A stretch of 64,000 nt of DNA from CAYVQE01 sp964633205. Lineage in GTDB: Bacteria > Myxococcota > B64-G9. The stretch is from contig CAZWFN010000001.1 in NCBI GenBank assembly GCA_964633205.1, forward strand, positions 1-64,000, read 5' to 3'. Position 1 is the stretch's first letter. Each line of letters opens with the position of its first letter. Positions 35,001-42,347 of this stretch are shown in pieces. The notes beneath the pieces are model-generated. The model made no database searches, had not been told where the DNA came from, and saw nothing but the letters and a program-made list of their open reading frames with translations. A program made the position numbers and the translations under genes.

Positions 35001-36455
35001 CAGCTGACCCTGCGCCAGGCCGGTCTCAACCCCTACCTGTTCGAGATGGCCAACATCCGCGACCAGTGCTCCTGGGTCCACCAGCGCGACAAGAAGGCCG
35101 CCACCGCCAAGGCCAAGGATCTGGTGCGCATGGCGGTGGCCGAATCCGCCCTGCTGCAGGGTCTGGAGCAGCGCGAGGTCGCGATCGACCACCACACCCT
35201 GATCATCGGCGGCGGCCTGGCCGGCATGAGCGCCGCCCGGCAGCTGTCGGCCCAGGGCTTCAGCTCGACCATCGTCGAGCGCGACGAGCAACTCGGCGGC
35301 AACATGCGCCATGTGCGTCAGACCATAGACGGCACCGACGCCCAGGCCCGGCTGGCCGAGCTGATCCAAGCCGTGGAACGAGACGACCACATCGAGGCCA
35401 TCACCAGCGCCGAGCTGGTCGACTTCGAGGGTGCCAAGGGCAACTTCAAGTCCACCATCCGCTACAAAAACGGCGGCGAACAGACCAAGACGATCGCCCA
35501 CGGGGTGACCATCGTGGCCACCGGCGCCTGCGAGCGCAAGCCGACGGGCGAGTATCTGTACGGCGAGGACGATGCGGTGCTCACCCAGCAGGACTTCGAC
35601 GAGCGGTTCGCGGAGCTGGACTTCGATGCCATCGACCGGGTGACCATGATCCAGTGCGTCGGCTCGCGCATCCCCGAACGGCCGGCCTGCAGCCGCATCT
35701 GCTGCTCGGTGGCGGTCAAGAACGCCATCGCCATCAAGAAGCGCCGGCCCGGGATCGACGTCAATATCATCGCCCGCGACGTGCGCACCTATGGGCTGCT
35801 CGAGCAGTACTACACCGAGGCCCGGCGACTCGGTGTGCGCTTCACCCGCTACGATGCGGAGGCCCCGCCCGAGGTCAGCCGCAGCGGCGACCGGCTGCAG
35901 GTTGCGGTGCTCGACAAGGTGCTCGGCGAGCGGGTCTCCTTCGACACCGATCTGCTGCTGCTATCCTCGGCCATCATCCCCGAAGACGACACGGCCGTGG
36001 CCAAACTGATGCGCCTGCCGCGCACCATGGACGGCTTCTTCCTCGAAGCCCACCAGAAGCTCGGCCCGGTGGACTTGGCGGTCGACGGCATTTTCCTGGC
36101 CGGTATGGCCCACGGGCCCAAGCTGCTCAGCGAGACGGTCGCCCAGGCGGCGGCCGCCGTGTCGCGGGCCTCGACCGTGCTGTCGAAGGAAAAGCTCAAG
36201 GCCAGCGGCGTGGTCTCACAGGTCGATCCGGACCGCTGCGCGGTCTGCCTCAACTGCGTGCGCGTCTGCCCTTACGGGGTCCCGCGCGTCGGCGACCAGG
36301 GCACCGCCGAGATCGATCCCATCCAGTGTCGCGGCTGCGGCAGCTGCGCCTCCGACTGCCCCGGCCGGGCCATCCAGCTGCTGCACTTCACCGACGACCA
36401 GCTGGCCGCCAAGAGTCAGGCTCTGACCAAGGGAGAGTGCGATGAGCGGGTTTGA
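32025..36455 (+). CDS. hdrA: Giant multi-module HdrA-like flavoprotein
   Basis: 1476 residues, more than twice a canonical HdrA. Order seen: HdrA-type FAD start (VVGGGIGGMQTSLDL, residues 10-24); ferredoxin CTGCGLCTQVCP at 109-120; a GltD/NfnB-like module with CADACPVHLDIREW, a flavin site near 254 (VVGAGPAGLSTAWEL) and an NAD(P) site near 382 (VVIGGGNVAVDVAM); a Cys group near 620 (CLSCRQCLGCRLCEDSC); the rest of HdrA module 1; a linker VFVCHCGVNIG near 920; a second HdrA flavin module from 1062 (IIGGGLAGMSAARQL); C-terminal 2x[4Fe-4S] from 1405 (CAVCLNCVRVCP, CRGCGSCASDCP). It therefore has at least three predicted flavin sites, suited to electron bifurcation with NAD(P)H and ferredoxin. 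mvhD starts inside its 3' end (14-base overlap). Confidence 0.88.
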   Translation: MSEEQVGAVLVVGGGIGGMQTSLDLSSAGFKVYLVERGVNIGGTMSKLDKTFPTNDCAMCIMSPKIVEVGREPNIEILANAELETLEGQPGHFKAKVVKKSGYVDPDKCTGCGLCTQVCPVEVPSEYNQGTTSRPAVFINYGQAIPSTHQVDRRLPPCADACPVHLDIREWVGLIAEGRYAESLALIREKLPLPGVIGRICDHPCEQACLRGELVEDPISICALKRFVADVERDSGQAAPLPERAASSGKKMAVVGAGPAGLSTAWELALRGHAVTIYEANPKPGGMLRYGIPAYRLPREVLDEEIGRILELGVDLQCNKRLGDDLSLDDLRSQYDAVFLSTGLHLSRSLPLEHIDAPEVMLGVDFLHRVNAGDEVKLGEQVVVIGGGNVAVDVAMTARRLGASDVQMICLESRDEMPAHEWEIRQAFEDGVRVDYSWGPLAVQTEGDRVSGLQSQRCVSVFDPQGFFNPSFDGAAKRTFPADNIIVAIGQGCDLGYLEGQSDVHKSKRGLLQADMRSLQTDAPNVFAGGDACHGPASAIKAIAAGQRAAESMDRYVKGEDLLAGRNDPPLDVVDNLKTHYQPRRRQATHQQPPATRVHEFNEIDSGFDEQTARHEAERCLSCRQCLGCRLCEDSCEADAIDFSRHPSEHLLDVGAVILAPGIKGCDPTERSEYGYGRFANVVTSVEFERMLSATGPYTSMVLRSSDGQTPKKVAWIQCVGSRDRNHDFCSSVCCMYAIKEAIIAKEHQQIIEPTIFYMDIRAYGKGFDQYYERAKEHGMRFIRSMPSKIVEDPDTKNLTLTYIDEHGHKQQEEFGMVVLSVGLRPADGVHDLARKLGVDVNEHGFVASDPLNPMKTTRDGVYVCGAFQAPKDIPETVAQASSASAMAAAHTHLGRNSCIHVPELPPELDVSGQEPRIGVFVCHCGVNIGSVVDVPEVVEYAAELPNVVHAEHNLFTCSQDTQEKMKEVIQEHQLNRVIVSSCSPRTHEGLFQLTLRQAGLNPYLFEMANIRDQCSWVHQRDKKAATAKAKDLVRMAVAESALLQGLEQREVAIDHHTLIIGGGLAGMSAARQLSAQGFSSTIVERDEQLGGNMRHVRQTIDGTDAQARLAELIQAVERDDHIEAITSAELVDFEGAKGNFKSTIRYKNGGEQTKTIAHGVTIVATGACERKPTGEYLYGEDDAVLTQQDFDERFAELDFDAIDRVTMIQCVGSRIPERPACSRICCSVAVKNAIAIKKRRPGIDVNIIARDVRTYGLLEQYYTEARRLGVRFTRYDAEAPPEVSRSGDRLQVAVLDKVLGERVSFDTDLLLLSSAIIPEDDTAVAKLMRLPRTMDGFFLEAHQKLGPVDLAVDGIFLAGMAHGPKLLSETVAQAAAAVSRASTVLSKEKLKASGVVSQVDPDRCAVCLNCVRVCPYGVPRVGDQGTAEIDPIQCRGCGSCASDCPGRAIQLLHFTDDQLAAKSQALTKGECDERV

Positions 36456-36939
36456 ACCCCAAGTCGTGGCCTTCTGCTGCAACTACTGCTCCTACACGGC
36501 CGCCGATCTGGCCGGTTCGATGCGGCTCGATTACCCGACCAACATCAAGATCATCCGGGTGCCCTGCTCGGGCCGCATCACGCCGATCACCCTGCTGGGC
36601 GCATTCGAGGCCGGGGCCGACGGCGTCTATGTGGCCGGCTGCCTGGACGGTGACTGTCACTTCATGGAAGGCAACTTTCGCGCCAAGCAGCGCATGCGCT
36701 ACACCAAGGACCTGGTGGCCCAGGCCGGCCTGAACCCGGAGCGGATCGAGATGTTCCAGGTCGAGGCATCCAACGGTCCCGGCTTCGCCGAGGTGGCCAA
36801 GGATTTCACCGAGCGCATCCGCAAGCTCGGCCCGACCCCGATTCGCACCGGCCAGGGGACCGAGTGGCCGTCGCCGCAAGAAGATGCAAAAGCCGATACA
36901 AGCGAAACAGTCGCTGAGAAAAAGGCCGCCAGCGCGTGA
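36442..36939 (+). CDS. mvhD: MvhD-like [2Fe-2S] electron-transfer subunit
   Basis: 165 residues. FCCNYCSYTAADLAG at the N-terminus and the CLDGDCHF segment near 70 carry the conserved cysteines of the methyl-viologen-reducing hydrogenase delta subunit, which docks electron donors onto HdrA. No hydrogenase large or small subunit is nearby, so its partner is probably MetV/MetF or the NAD(P) module of HdrA. The last 35 residues are a low-complexity charged tail. ATG lies 14 bases before the hdrA stop. Confidence 0.9.
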   Translation: MSGFEPQVVAFCCNYCSYTAADLAGSMRLDYPTNIKIIRVPCSGRITPITLLGAFEAGADGVYVAGCLDGDCHFMEGNFRAKQRMRYTKDLVAQAGLNPERIEMFQVEASNGPGFAEVAKDFTERIRKLGPTPIRTGQGTEWPSPQEDAKADTSETVAEKKAASA

Positions 36940-36988
36940 TGGAAAGACCGGCGGACTGCGATAACCCGAACCAGACGAGGCACAGACG

Positions 36989-37675
36989 ATGATCATTGGC
37001 GATCTGAAACCGATGGAGGAGATCGAATCCAGCATCGAGGACGCGGACAAGGTGCTCGTGCTGGGCTGTCGCGGCTGCGTGACGGTGTGCGCCGTGGGCG
37101 GCGAGAAGGAAGTGGCCGTGTTGGCCTCCCAGCTGCGCATCCAGGACAAGGCCAAGGGCCGCAAGCGCGAGATCGTGGAGCACACCATCGAGCGCCAATG
37201 CGACGCCGAGTACATCGAGCCCATCCTGAACAAGGTCAAGGGAGTGGACAAGGTCCTGTCGCTGGCCTGCGGGGCCGGCGTGCAGTACGTGGCCGAGCTC
37301 GGTCTGCCCACCGCGGTGGTACCCGGCATCAACACCACCTTCGTCGGCGTCAACCTGGGCGACGGCCGCTGGGCCGAGCGCTGCCAGGCCTGCGGCAACT
37401 GCGTGCTCGAGATCACCGGTGGCATCTGCCCCATCGCCCGTTGTTCCAAGAGCCTGTTCAACGGCCCCTGTGGCGGCTCGGCCGACGGCAAGTGCGAGAT
37501 CGACCCCGAGACCGACTGCGCCTGGCAGCTGATCTACGACCGGCTCAAGGCACTCGGCAAGCTCGAGAACATGGAGCGCGTCATCCCGGCCCGCTCCTGG
37601 GCCACCAGTCGCGACGGCGGTCCCCGCACCCGGGTCCGCGAAGACCTCCGCGACATCGCCAGGGAGGAAGGCTGA
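36989..37675 (+). CDS. metV: MetV, zinc/iron-sulfur partner of methylene-THF reductase
   Basis: 228 residues. Seen: GCRGCVTVC near 27, SLACGAGVQYVAEL near 92, CQACGNCVLEITGGICP near 130 and NGPCGGSADGKCEID near 160, the cysteine-rich pattern of MetV (MTHFR C-terminal domain family). MetV is required with MetF in acetogens lacking an NADH-binding MetF extension. A GAGG site precedes the ATG. The stop overlaps the metF start (TGATG). Confidence 0.9.
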   Translation: MIIGDLKPMEEIESSIEDADKVLVLGCRGCVTVCAVGGEKEVAVLASQLRIQDKAKGRKREIVEHTIERQCDAEYIEPILNKVKGVDKVLSLACGAGVQYVAELGLPTAVVPGINTTFVGVNLGDGRWAERCQACGNCVLEITGGICPIARCSKSLFNGPCGGSADGKCEIDPETDCAWQLIYDRLKALGKLENMERVIPARSWATSRDGGPRTRVREDLRDIAREEG

Positions 37676-38616
37676 TGAGCGACAACGGACTGAAGAGCGG
37701 GAGCAACATCGAGAAGCTTTTCGCCAAGGGCGAGTTCGTGGTCACCGGCGAGTGCGGCCCGCCCAAGGGGGCCGATGTCGACGTGGTGCGCAAGAAGGCC
37801 GAGCACCTGAAGGGATACGTGGACGCGGTCAACATCACCGACAACCAGACCGCCATCGTGCGCATGAGTTCCATCGCCGCCGCCAAGGTGCTGCTCGACA
37901 TGGGTCTCGAGCCGGTGATGCAGATGACCTGCCGCGACCGCAACCGGATAGCCATCCAGTCGGATGTGTTCGGCGCGGCCGCGCTGGGCCTCAAGAACAT
38001 GCTCTGTCTGTCGGGCGACCACCAGAAGTTCGGCAACCACCCCGAGGCCAAGAACGTCTACTGCCTCGACTCCATCCAGCTGATCGACGTGGTGCGCCGG
38101 CTGCGCGACGAGGGCCGGGTCATCTGCGGTGACGAGATCGAGGGCCGACCCGCGATGTTCATCGGTGCCGCCGCCAACCCCTTCGGCGATCCCTTCGACT
38201 TCCGCGTCCAGCGCCTGGCCAAGAAGGTCGAGGCCGGCGTCGACTTCGTCCAGACCCAGTGCATCTACAACATGGACAAGTTCAAGCAGTGGATGAAGGG
38301 CGTGGTCGACCGCGGCCTGCACGAGAAGTGCAAGATCATGGCCGGCATCACCCCGCTCAAGTCGGTCGGTATGGCGCGCTACATGGCCAAGAACGTCTCC
38401 GGCATCGAGGTGCCCGACGAGCTGATCGATCGCATGAAGGGTGCGCCCAAGGGCCAGAAGGCCGCCGAGGGCATCAAGATCGCGGTCGAGCAGATGCAGC
38501 AGGTGCGCGAGATCGAAGGCGTGGCCGGCATCCACCTGATGGCCATCGAATGGGAAGCCCGGGTGCCCGAGATCATGCAGGCCGCCGGCCTGCACCCGCG
38601 CCCCGATCCCAGCTGA
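37675..38616 (+). CDS. metF: 5,10-methylenetetrahydrofolate reductase
   Basis: Reduces methylene-THF to methyl-THF, the last methyl-branch step before AcsE. 313 residues forming the MTHFR TIM barrel: VVTGECGPPKGADVD near the N-terminus, VNITDNQTAIVRMS, MQMTCRDRNR near 81-90, TQCIYNMDKF near 195. With hdrCBA-mvhD-metV it reproduces the gene set of the Moorella MetFV-HdrABC-MvhD complex, proposed to couple the exergonic methylene-THF reduction to ferredoxin reduction. Last gene of the operon, ending at a probable bidirectional hairpin. Confidence 0.94.
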   Translation: MSDNGLKSGSNIEKLFAKGEFVVTGECGPPKGADVDVVRKKAEHLKGYVDAVNITDNQTAIVRMSSIAAAKVLLDMGLEPVMQMTCRDRNRIAIQSDVFGAAALGLKNMLCLSGDHQKFGNHPEAKNVYCLDSIQLIDVVRRLRDEGRVICGDEIEGRPAMFIGAAANPFGDPFDFRVQRLAKKVEAGVDFVQTQCIYNMDKFKQWMKGVVDRGLHEKCKIMAGITPLKSVGMARYMAKNVSGIEVPDELIDRMKGAPKGQKAAEGIKIAVEQMQQVREIEGVAGIHLMAIEWEARVPEIMQAAGLHPRPDPS

Positions 38617-38627
38617 CGAGCGAGTAA

Positions 38628-38652
38628 GCCTCCCGCCCGCAGGGCGGACGGC
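38628..38652. terminator. Hairpin between the convergent hdr-met and acs operons
   Basis: Core stem CCGCCC / GGGCGG with a 3-base loop at 38633-38647, extended by GCC / GGC. It occupies the 45-base gap between the metF stop and the stop of the last acs-operon gene. T-runs are weak on both sides, so it may be a processing or antitermination barrier rather than a strong terminator. Confidence 0.45.
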
Positions 38653-38661
38653 TTCATTCCT

Positions 38662-39861
38662 TCATTCCGTCTCTTTTACCGCGTGCCGGTAGACGATCAC
38701 CCGCTCGATGAAGCGCTCCTCGTCCGGAAATACGGTGAACGCCGGCAGGTTCTGATCCCGATCGGGGCTGCGGCCGCTCAGCATCCGGCCGTCCTTGAAA
38801 TGCACCGTCACGGCCTGTCCGACGGCCTCCGGCTTGCACAAGCGCCGGGGCAGCATGACCTGGATGGAACGGATGCGCGCGATGGGCAGCTCGCGCACCG
38901 GCTCGTCCGAGCCCCGCGGCTGCTGCAGCAGCACGCTGTCGACCGCCAACTCCACCCGCTCGAGCTTGCCCGAGTGCGACAGACCATCCATCAGCTGCAC
39001 CACCACCGAGCGCGGGCCGCTCAGATCGTTGGCTTGTCCTTCGGCTGCAGCTCCGTCGAGTGAGACCGGACGCGCCCCGGTGACCGCCGAGCGGGAGATG
39101 ACCACCGACTCGGTGAACAGGGCCTCCTCCGAGAAATCCACCGGCTTCGGCTCGGATCCAGCGGCCGGGGCCTGGTCTTCTGCAAGATCCTCGAAGCACT
39201 CCACCCCGGTCACGTCATCCAGCGATGCCGGCGCCGACTTCTCGGCTTCCTCGGCAGGCTGCTCGAAGCGCTCCACCCCGGTCACGTCGTCCAGCGCCGC
39301 ACCGCTGCGATCGTCGCTCTCGGCCGCGAACTTCTGCGGGTTCGTCGACTCGGACTCCCCGGCGGCTCCGGAGTGGGTCGCCGCGCCATGATCGAAATCG
39401 CCCCGGTCGGCGTCAGGCTCGGCGGCCAGGGAATCGTCGATCATCACGCTGGGGGTGGTCTGGGGCGCTCTGTCGACGCCCGGGTCCGTCGCATCCCGCC
39501 CGCCGCCAGGATCCGTCGCGTCCCGTTCACCGCCGCTCGGTTCGGTACGCTCGCGCTCCTTTGCCGCGGGGGCGCTCTGGATCATGGTGGCCTGCTCGTC
39601 CTCGGCCGCCGCATCCTCTTCCTCGTCGCCGGCGGCCGACAGGTCCGGAGGATCCGCCGCGGCGTCTCTCGTCTCGGTCCGGCGCCGAGGCAAAGGCGGC
39701 GGCTGGGCCAGGGCGGCGTCCAGTTCCTCCAGCCTCTCGGCGTCCCCATCGTCCAGCGCGCTCAGCTTTCCTTTGGCGCGCAGGATCTTCTGCTCGCGCA
39801 GCAGGTCGCGGCGGCTGTCCCTGTCGGCCGACCGCCTGGCTGGCTGGTCGCGCTTGGGCAT
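38662..39861 (-). CDS. Acidic low-complexity protein with C-terminal beta domain, unknown function
   Basis: 399 residues. Basic N-terminus (PKRDQPARRSADRDSRRDLL) then about 220 residues of acidic, Pro/Ala/Asp/Glu-rich disordered sequence that contains two copies of LDDVTGVExFExxAE (near 205-245) and two of RDATDPG. The last 110 residues hold a probable duplicated SH3/Sm-like beta domain (VVVQLMDGLSHSGKLERVEL and VTVHFKDGRMLSGRSP) seen in myxobacterial and related proteins with unknown role. Starts one base after the cooC1 stop (TGAGATG), so it belongs to the acs operon. No enzymatic motif. Confidence 0.65.
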   Translation of the reverse strand: MPKRDQPARRSADRDSRRDLLREQKILRAKGKLSALDDGDAERLEELDAALAQPPPLPRRRTETRDAAADPPDLSAAGDEEEDAAAEDEQATMIQSAPAAKERERTEPSGGERDATDPGGGRDATDPGVDRAPQTTPSVMIDDSLAAEPDADRGDFDHGAATHSGAAGESESTNPQKFAAESDDRSGAALDDVTGVERFEQPAEEAEKSAPASLDDVTGVECFEDLAEDQAPAAGSEPKPVDFSEEALFTESVVISRSAVTGARPVSLDGAAAEGQANDLSGPRSVVVQLMDGLSHSGKLERVELAVDSVLLQQPRGSDEPVRELPIARIRSIQVMLPRRLCKPEAVGQAVTVHFKDGRMLSGRSPDRDQNLPAFTVFPDEERFIERVIVYRHAVKETE

Positions 39862-39862
39862 C

Positions 39863-40651
39863 TCAGTGTTCTGCGGCCGCCCGCTCCACCACGGCCGCCA
39901 GGACCTTCTCGACCGCTGGCGGAAATCCGTCGCGGTACGGCAGCTCGCCGGCCAGATCGGCCTCGACCAGGACCGGATCGTAGGGCAGGAAGCCCAGCAC
40001 ATCGAAGTCCGCCAGTGCCTTGCGCAAGGCCTGCTCGTCAGCCTCTCCGCGCACCTTGTTGGCCACCAGCACCAGCTGCTCCAGCCCGATGTCGGCCGCC
40101 AGGCGGCGGATCATGCCCGCCGCCTGGATCGAGCGCGCCCCGGGCTCCACCACCACCACCATCAGATCGATGCCCTTGGTGGTGGCCCGGCCCAGATGCT
40201 CGACCCCGGCCTCCATGTCCATCACCAGCGCGTCGTCGCGGAACAGGGTCAAATGGGTCAGCAGCGCCTTGAGCATCACGCTCTCCGGGCAGACGCAGCC
40301 CGAGCCGCCGTGGTCTACCGTGCCCATGACCAGCAGGTGGATGTTGCCGTGCTTGGCGGCGTACTGCTCCGGGATGTCGTCGACCTTGGGGTTCATCTTG
40401 AAGAAGCTGCCGATCTGGCCCGGCTCGGCGCCGGTGCGCTCCTTGATCAGGTCGCGCATGCGCACGATGGGCTGGAGCTTTTCGTGGTTCGGCACCCCCA
40501 GCGCCGCCCCCAGGCTGGCCACCGGGTCGGCGTCGACCGCGATCACCCGCCGTCCCCCGGCCGCCAGGTAGCGCGCCAACATGCCGGCCAAGGAGGTCTT
40601 GCCCACCCCGCCCTTACCGGAGATCGCTATTTTCAGAGGTCTGTCGCTCAT
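39863..40651 (-). CDS. cooC: CooC-type nickel-insertion ATPase (copy 1)
   Basis: MinD/NifH-family ATPase that matures the Ni-containing C-cluster of CO dehydrogenase (and possibly ACS). 262 residues. Deviant Walker A SGKGGVGKTS at 11-20, switch VDADP at 39-43, MDMEAGVEHL (switch II) and the metal-binding CxC pair C119/C121 (GCVCPE) that binds Ni(II) between two monomers. Overlaps the DUF3786 gene stop (ATGA). A second, diverged copy lies at the head of the cluster. Confidence 0.93.
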   Translation of the reverse strand: MSDRPLKIAISGKGGVGKTSLAGMLARYLAAGGRRVIAVDADPVASLGAALGVPNHEKLQPIVRMRDLIKERTGAEPGQIGSFFKMNPKVDDIPEQYAAKHGNIHLLVMGTVDHGGSGCVCPESVMLKALLTHLTLFRDDALVMDMEAGVEHLGRATTKGIDLMVVVVEPGARSIQAAGMIRRLAADIGLEQLVLVANKVRGEADEQALRKALADFDVLGFLPYDPVLVEADLAGELPYRDGFPPAVEKVLAAVVERAAAEH

Positions 40652-41352
40652 GGTTCGCCTCCCGGATCGGCGCGGATCAGTTGGCCCACCAGCAGGCCGC
40701 CGAGCACCGCGATGTCCTCTAGATCCAGGTAATCACTGACCGTGACGTCGTAAAGCAGCTTGGCATCGGCCGGGAACTCTTCATCGCCGCCGTGTACCAC
40801 CACCGCCATCGGCAACTTGGGCAACACCGGCACGATCAGGGCTGCATCGCCCAGCTCGTAGGTCTCGGCCCCCAAAGGCCGCCCGGCTGCATGCAGGCGA
40901 CTCGGATCGTCACCGAAGGCCTGGGCCAACGGTACATTGGTCCGCTGTTGGAAGGCCGGTGCGTAAAAGGCCGCCCCGGGCACCTGGGCGTATGAGATCC
41001 ATTCGCCGCCCACCGGCACCTCACCGGTGCCGCTCAGATAATGCAAGACGATGACCTGTTCCCACAGCGGCAGCTCGGCGCCGGTGGCGGCATCGCTCAC
41101 CTGACCGTCGGGCCAGGTGACCCGGATGTCGCGGCCCAGAAAGGTGAGTCCGAGCAGCGCCCACCCCTGGCCGCCTTCCAGCACCCGGGCACCGCAGCGG
41201 GCCGCCTGGGCGCCGGGATGGCGCTCGGCCCAGGTGCTCACCGCTTCCTGGCGGGCCCGGGCATAGTTCTCGGCCTCGGCCTCAGTCGGTCCCTCGGCCG
41301 CATCGGCGAAGAACACGCCGGCCGACTTCTTGGGGTTCTGGGGGTCGGCCAT
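40648..41352 (-). CDS. DUF3786-domain protein
   Basis: 234 residues. DUF3786 proteins are repeatedly found near corrinoid or CODH/ACS genes in anaerobes; their role is unknown. Seen: a conserved WEQVIVLHYLSGTGEVPVGG-type core near 110-130 (written in part: VIVLHYLSGTGEV), GEWISYAQVPGA and a C-terminal YLDLEDIAVLGG. No signal peptide, metal motif or membrane helix. Located between acsE and cooC1 with a start-stop overlap, which supports a role in enzyme maturation or in corrinoid handling. Confidence 0.75.
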   Translation of the reverse strand: MADPQNPKKSAGVFFADAAEGPTEAEAENYARARQEAVSTWAERHPGAQAARCGARVLEGGQGWALLGLTFLGRDIRVTWPDGQVSDAATGAELPLWEQVIVLHYLSGTGEVPVGGEWISYAQVPGAAFYAPAFQQRTNVPLAQAFGDDPSRLHAAGRPLGAETYELGDAALIVPVLPKLPMAVVVHGGDEEFPADAKLLYDVTVSDYLDLEDIAVLGGLLVGQLIRADPGGEP

Positions 41353-41376
41353 GGAAGGGAGAGCCGCGGCTCCCGG

Positions 41377-42267
41377 CTACAGATCCAGCCAGGAGTCGGA
41401 GTAGAGCCGTTCGTTCTGCAGCACTTGCGTGGTCTTGGCGAAGTTGCGCTCGACCGCGCCGAGGGCGTTGACGTCCGGCGGATTGCCGTCCATCACCTCG
41501 CCGATCACCTTCTCCAGGTCAGGACGCGAGCCACGCGACAGCTCGATGATCTCGGTGTCCAGCCCATCCAGGATGGCGCCGGTCAGCCCGGCCTTCTTGA
41601 GCATCAGCAGGTAGCACTGGTTCAGCAGCGGCCGCAGCTTCTCGGGCGAGCCGTTGGACACGTTGGACAGCCCGCAGGTGCTGGAGTAGCCCGGGGCCAT
41701 CTCCGGCATCATCTGCATGAACATGGTCACCGACTTGACCTGCTGCTGCTGGCTGGACACCGGCACCACGATGGGATCGATCCAGACGTCCTCGGGCGCG
41801 AAGCCCAACTCGTCGGCCTGGGCCATCAACATGGCCGCATTGGCCGCCCGCTCGTTCTCGTCACGCGGAATGCCCTCGGTGCCCAGCACCAGGGCCACGA
41901 AGCCGGCGTCGTACTCCTTGGCCAGCGGCAGCAAAGCCTCCATGCGTTCGGGCCGCGCTGAGATCGAGTTGACCACCGGCTTGCCGGCGGAGCTCTTGTG
42001 GACCTTGAGCCCGGCCTCGATGGCCTTGACGTTGGAGGTATCCATGTATAGCGGCTTGTCGGCCACCTCCTGCACCGTCTTGACCACCCATTCCATCAGC
42101 TCCTCGCCGCCCTTGCGGGCCGGGCCGAGGTTGATGTCCAGGTAGTCGGCGCCGTTGGCCGCCAATTTCTCGGCCATCTCCTGGATCGGCTTGGGCTGGC
42201 GGTCCTTCATGGCTCCGCCGATCTTCTTGGACATGACGTTGATGTTCTCCGCGATCACCTTGAACAT
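41377..42267 (-). CDS. acsE: Methyl-THF:corrinoid iron-sulfur protein methyltransferase
   Basis: Moves the methyl group from methyl-THF to Co(I) of the corrinoid protein AcsCD. 296 residues, a pterin-binding TIM barrel: ADYLDINLGPARKG near 41-54, PLYMDTSN near 71, VVNSISARPERM near 97 and a late SNVSNGSPEKLRP segment, matching the Moorella MeTr pattern. It joins MetF output to the carbonyl branch. The 80-base gap before it (from acsC) contains a GC-rich hairpin and a strong GGAGGGGG stretch. Confidence 0.93.
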   Translation of the reverse strand: MFKVIAENINVMSKKIGGAMKDRQPKPIQEMAEKLAANGADYLDINLGPARKGGEELMEWVVKTVQEVADKPLYMDTSNVKAIEAGLKVHKSSAGKPVVNSISARPERMEALLPLAKEYDAGFVALVLGTEGIPRDENERAANAAMLMAQADELGFAPEDVWIDPIVVPVSSQQQQVKSVTMFMQMMPEMAPGYSSTCGLSNVSNGSPEKLRPLLNQCYLLMLKKAGLTGAILDGLDTEIIELSRGSRPDLEKVIGEVMDGNPPDVNALGAVERNFAKTTQVLQNERLYSDSWLDL

Positions 42268-42347
42268 GGCATTCTCCCTGATCCCCCGCTTCCCCCTCCG
42301 GCCGGCCGCGGCGGCCGGGGTGGGACGGCAGGGTTCGTTGTTTCGAC

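Noticed and set aside
31995..35501. 1168-codon open frame on the minus strand opposite hdrA
   Set aside because: Mirror of hdrA codon use; no motif, no ribosome site, and the plus frame has full domain support.
42302..42318. GC hairpin between acsC and acsE as a terminator
   Set aside because: CCGGCCG stem with a 3-base loop but no T-run; it is followed by the acsE ribosome site, so at most an RNA-processing element.
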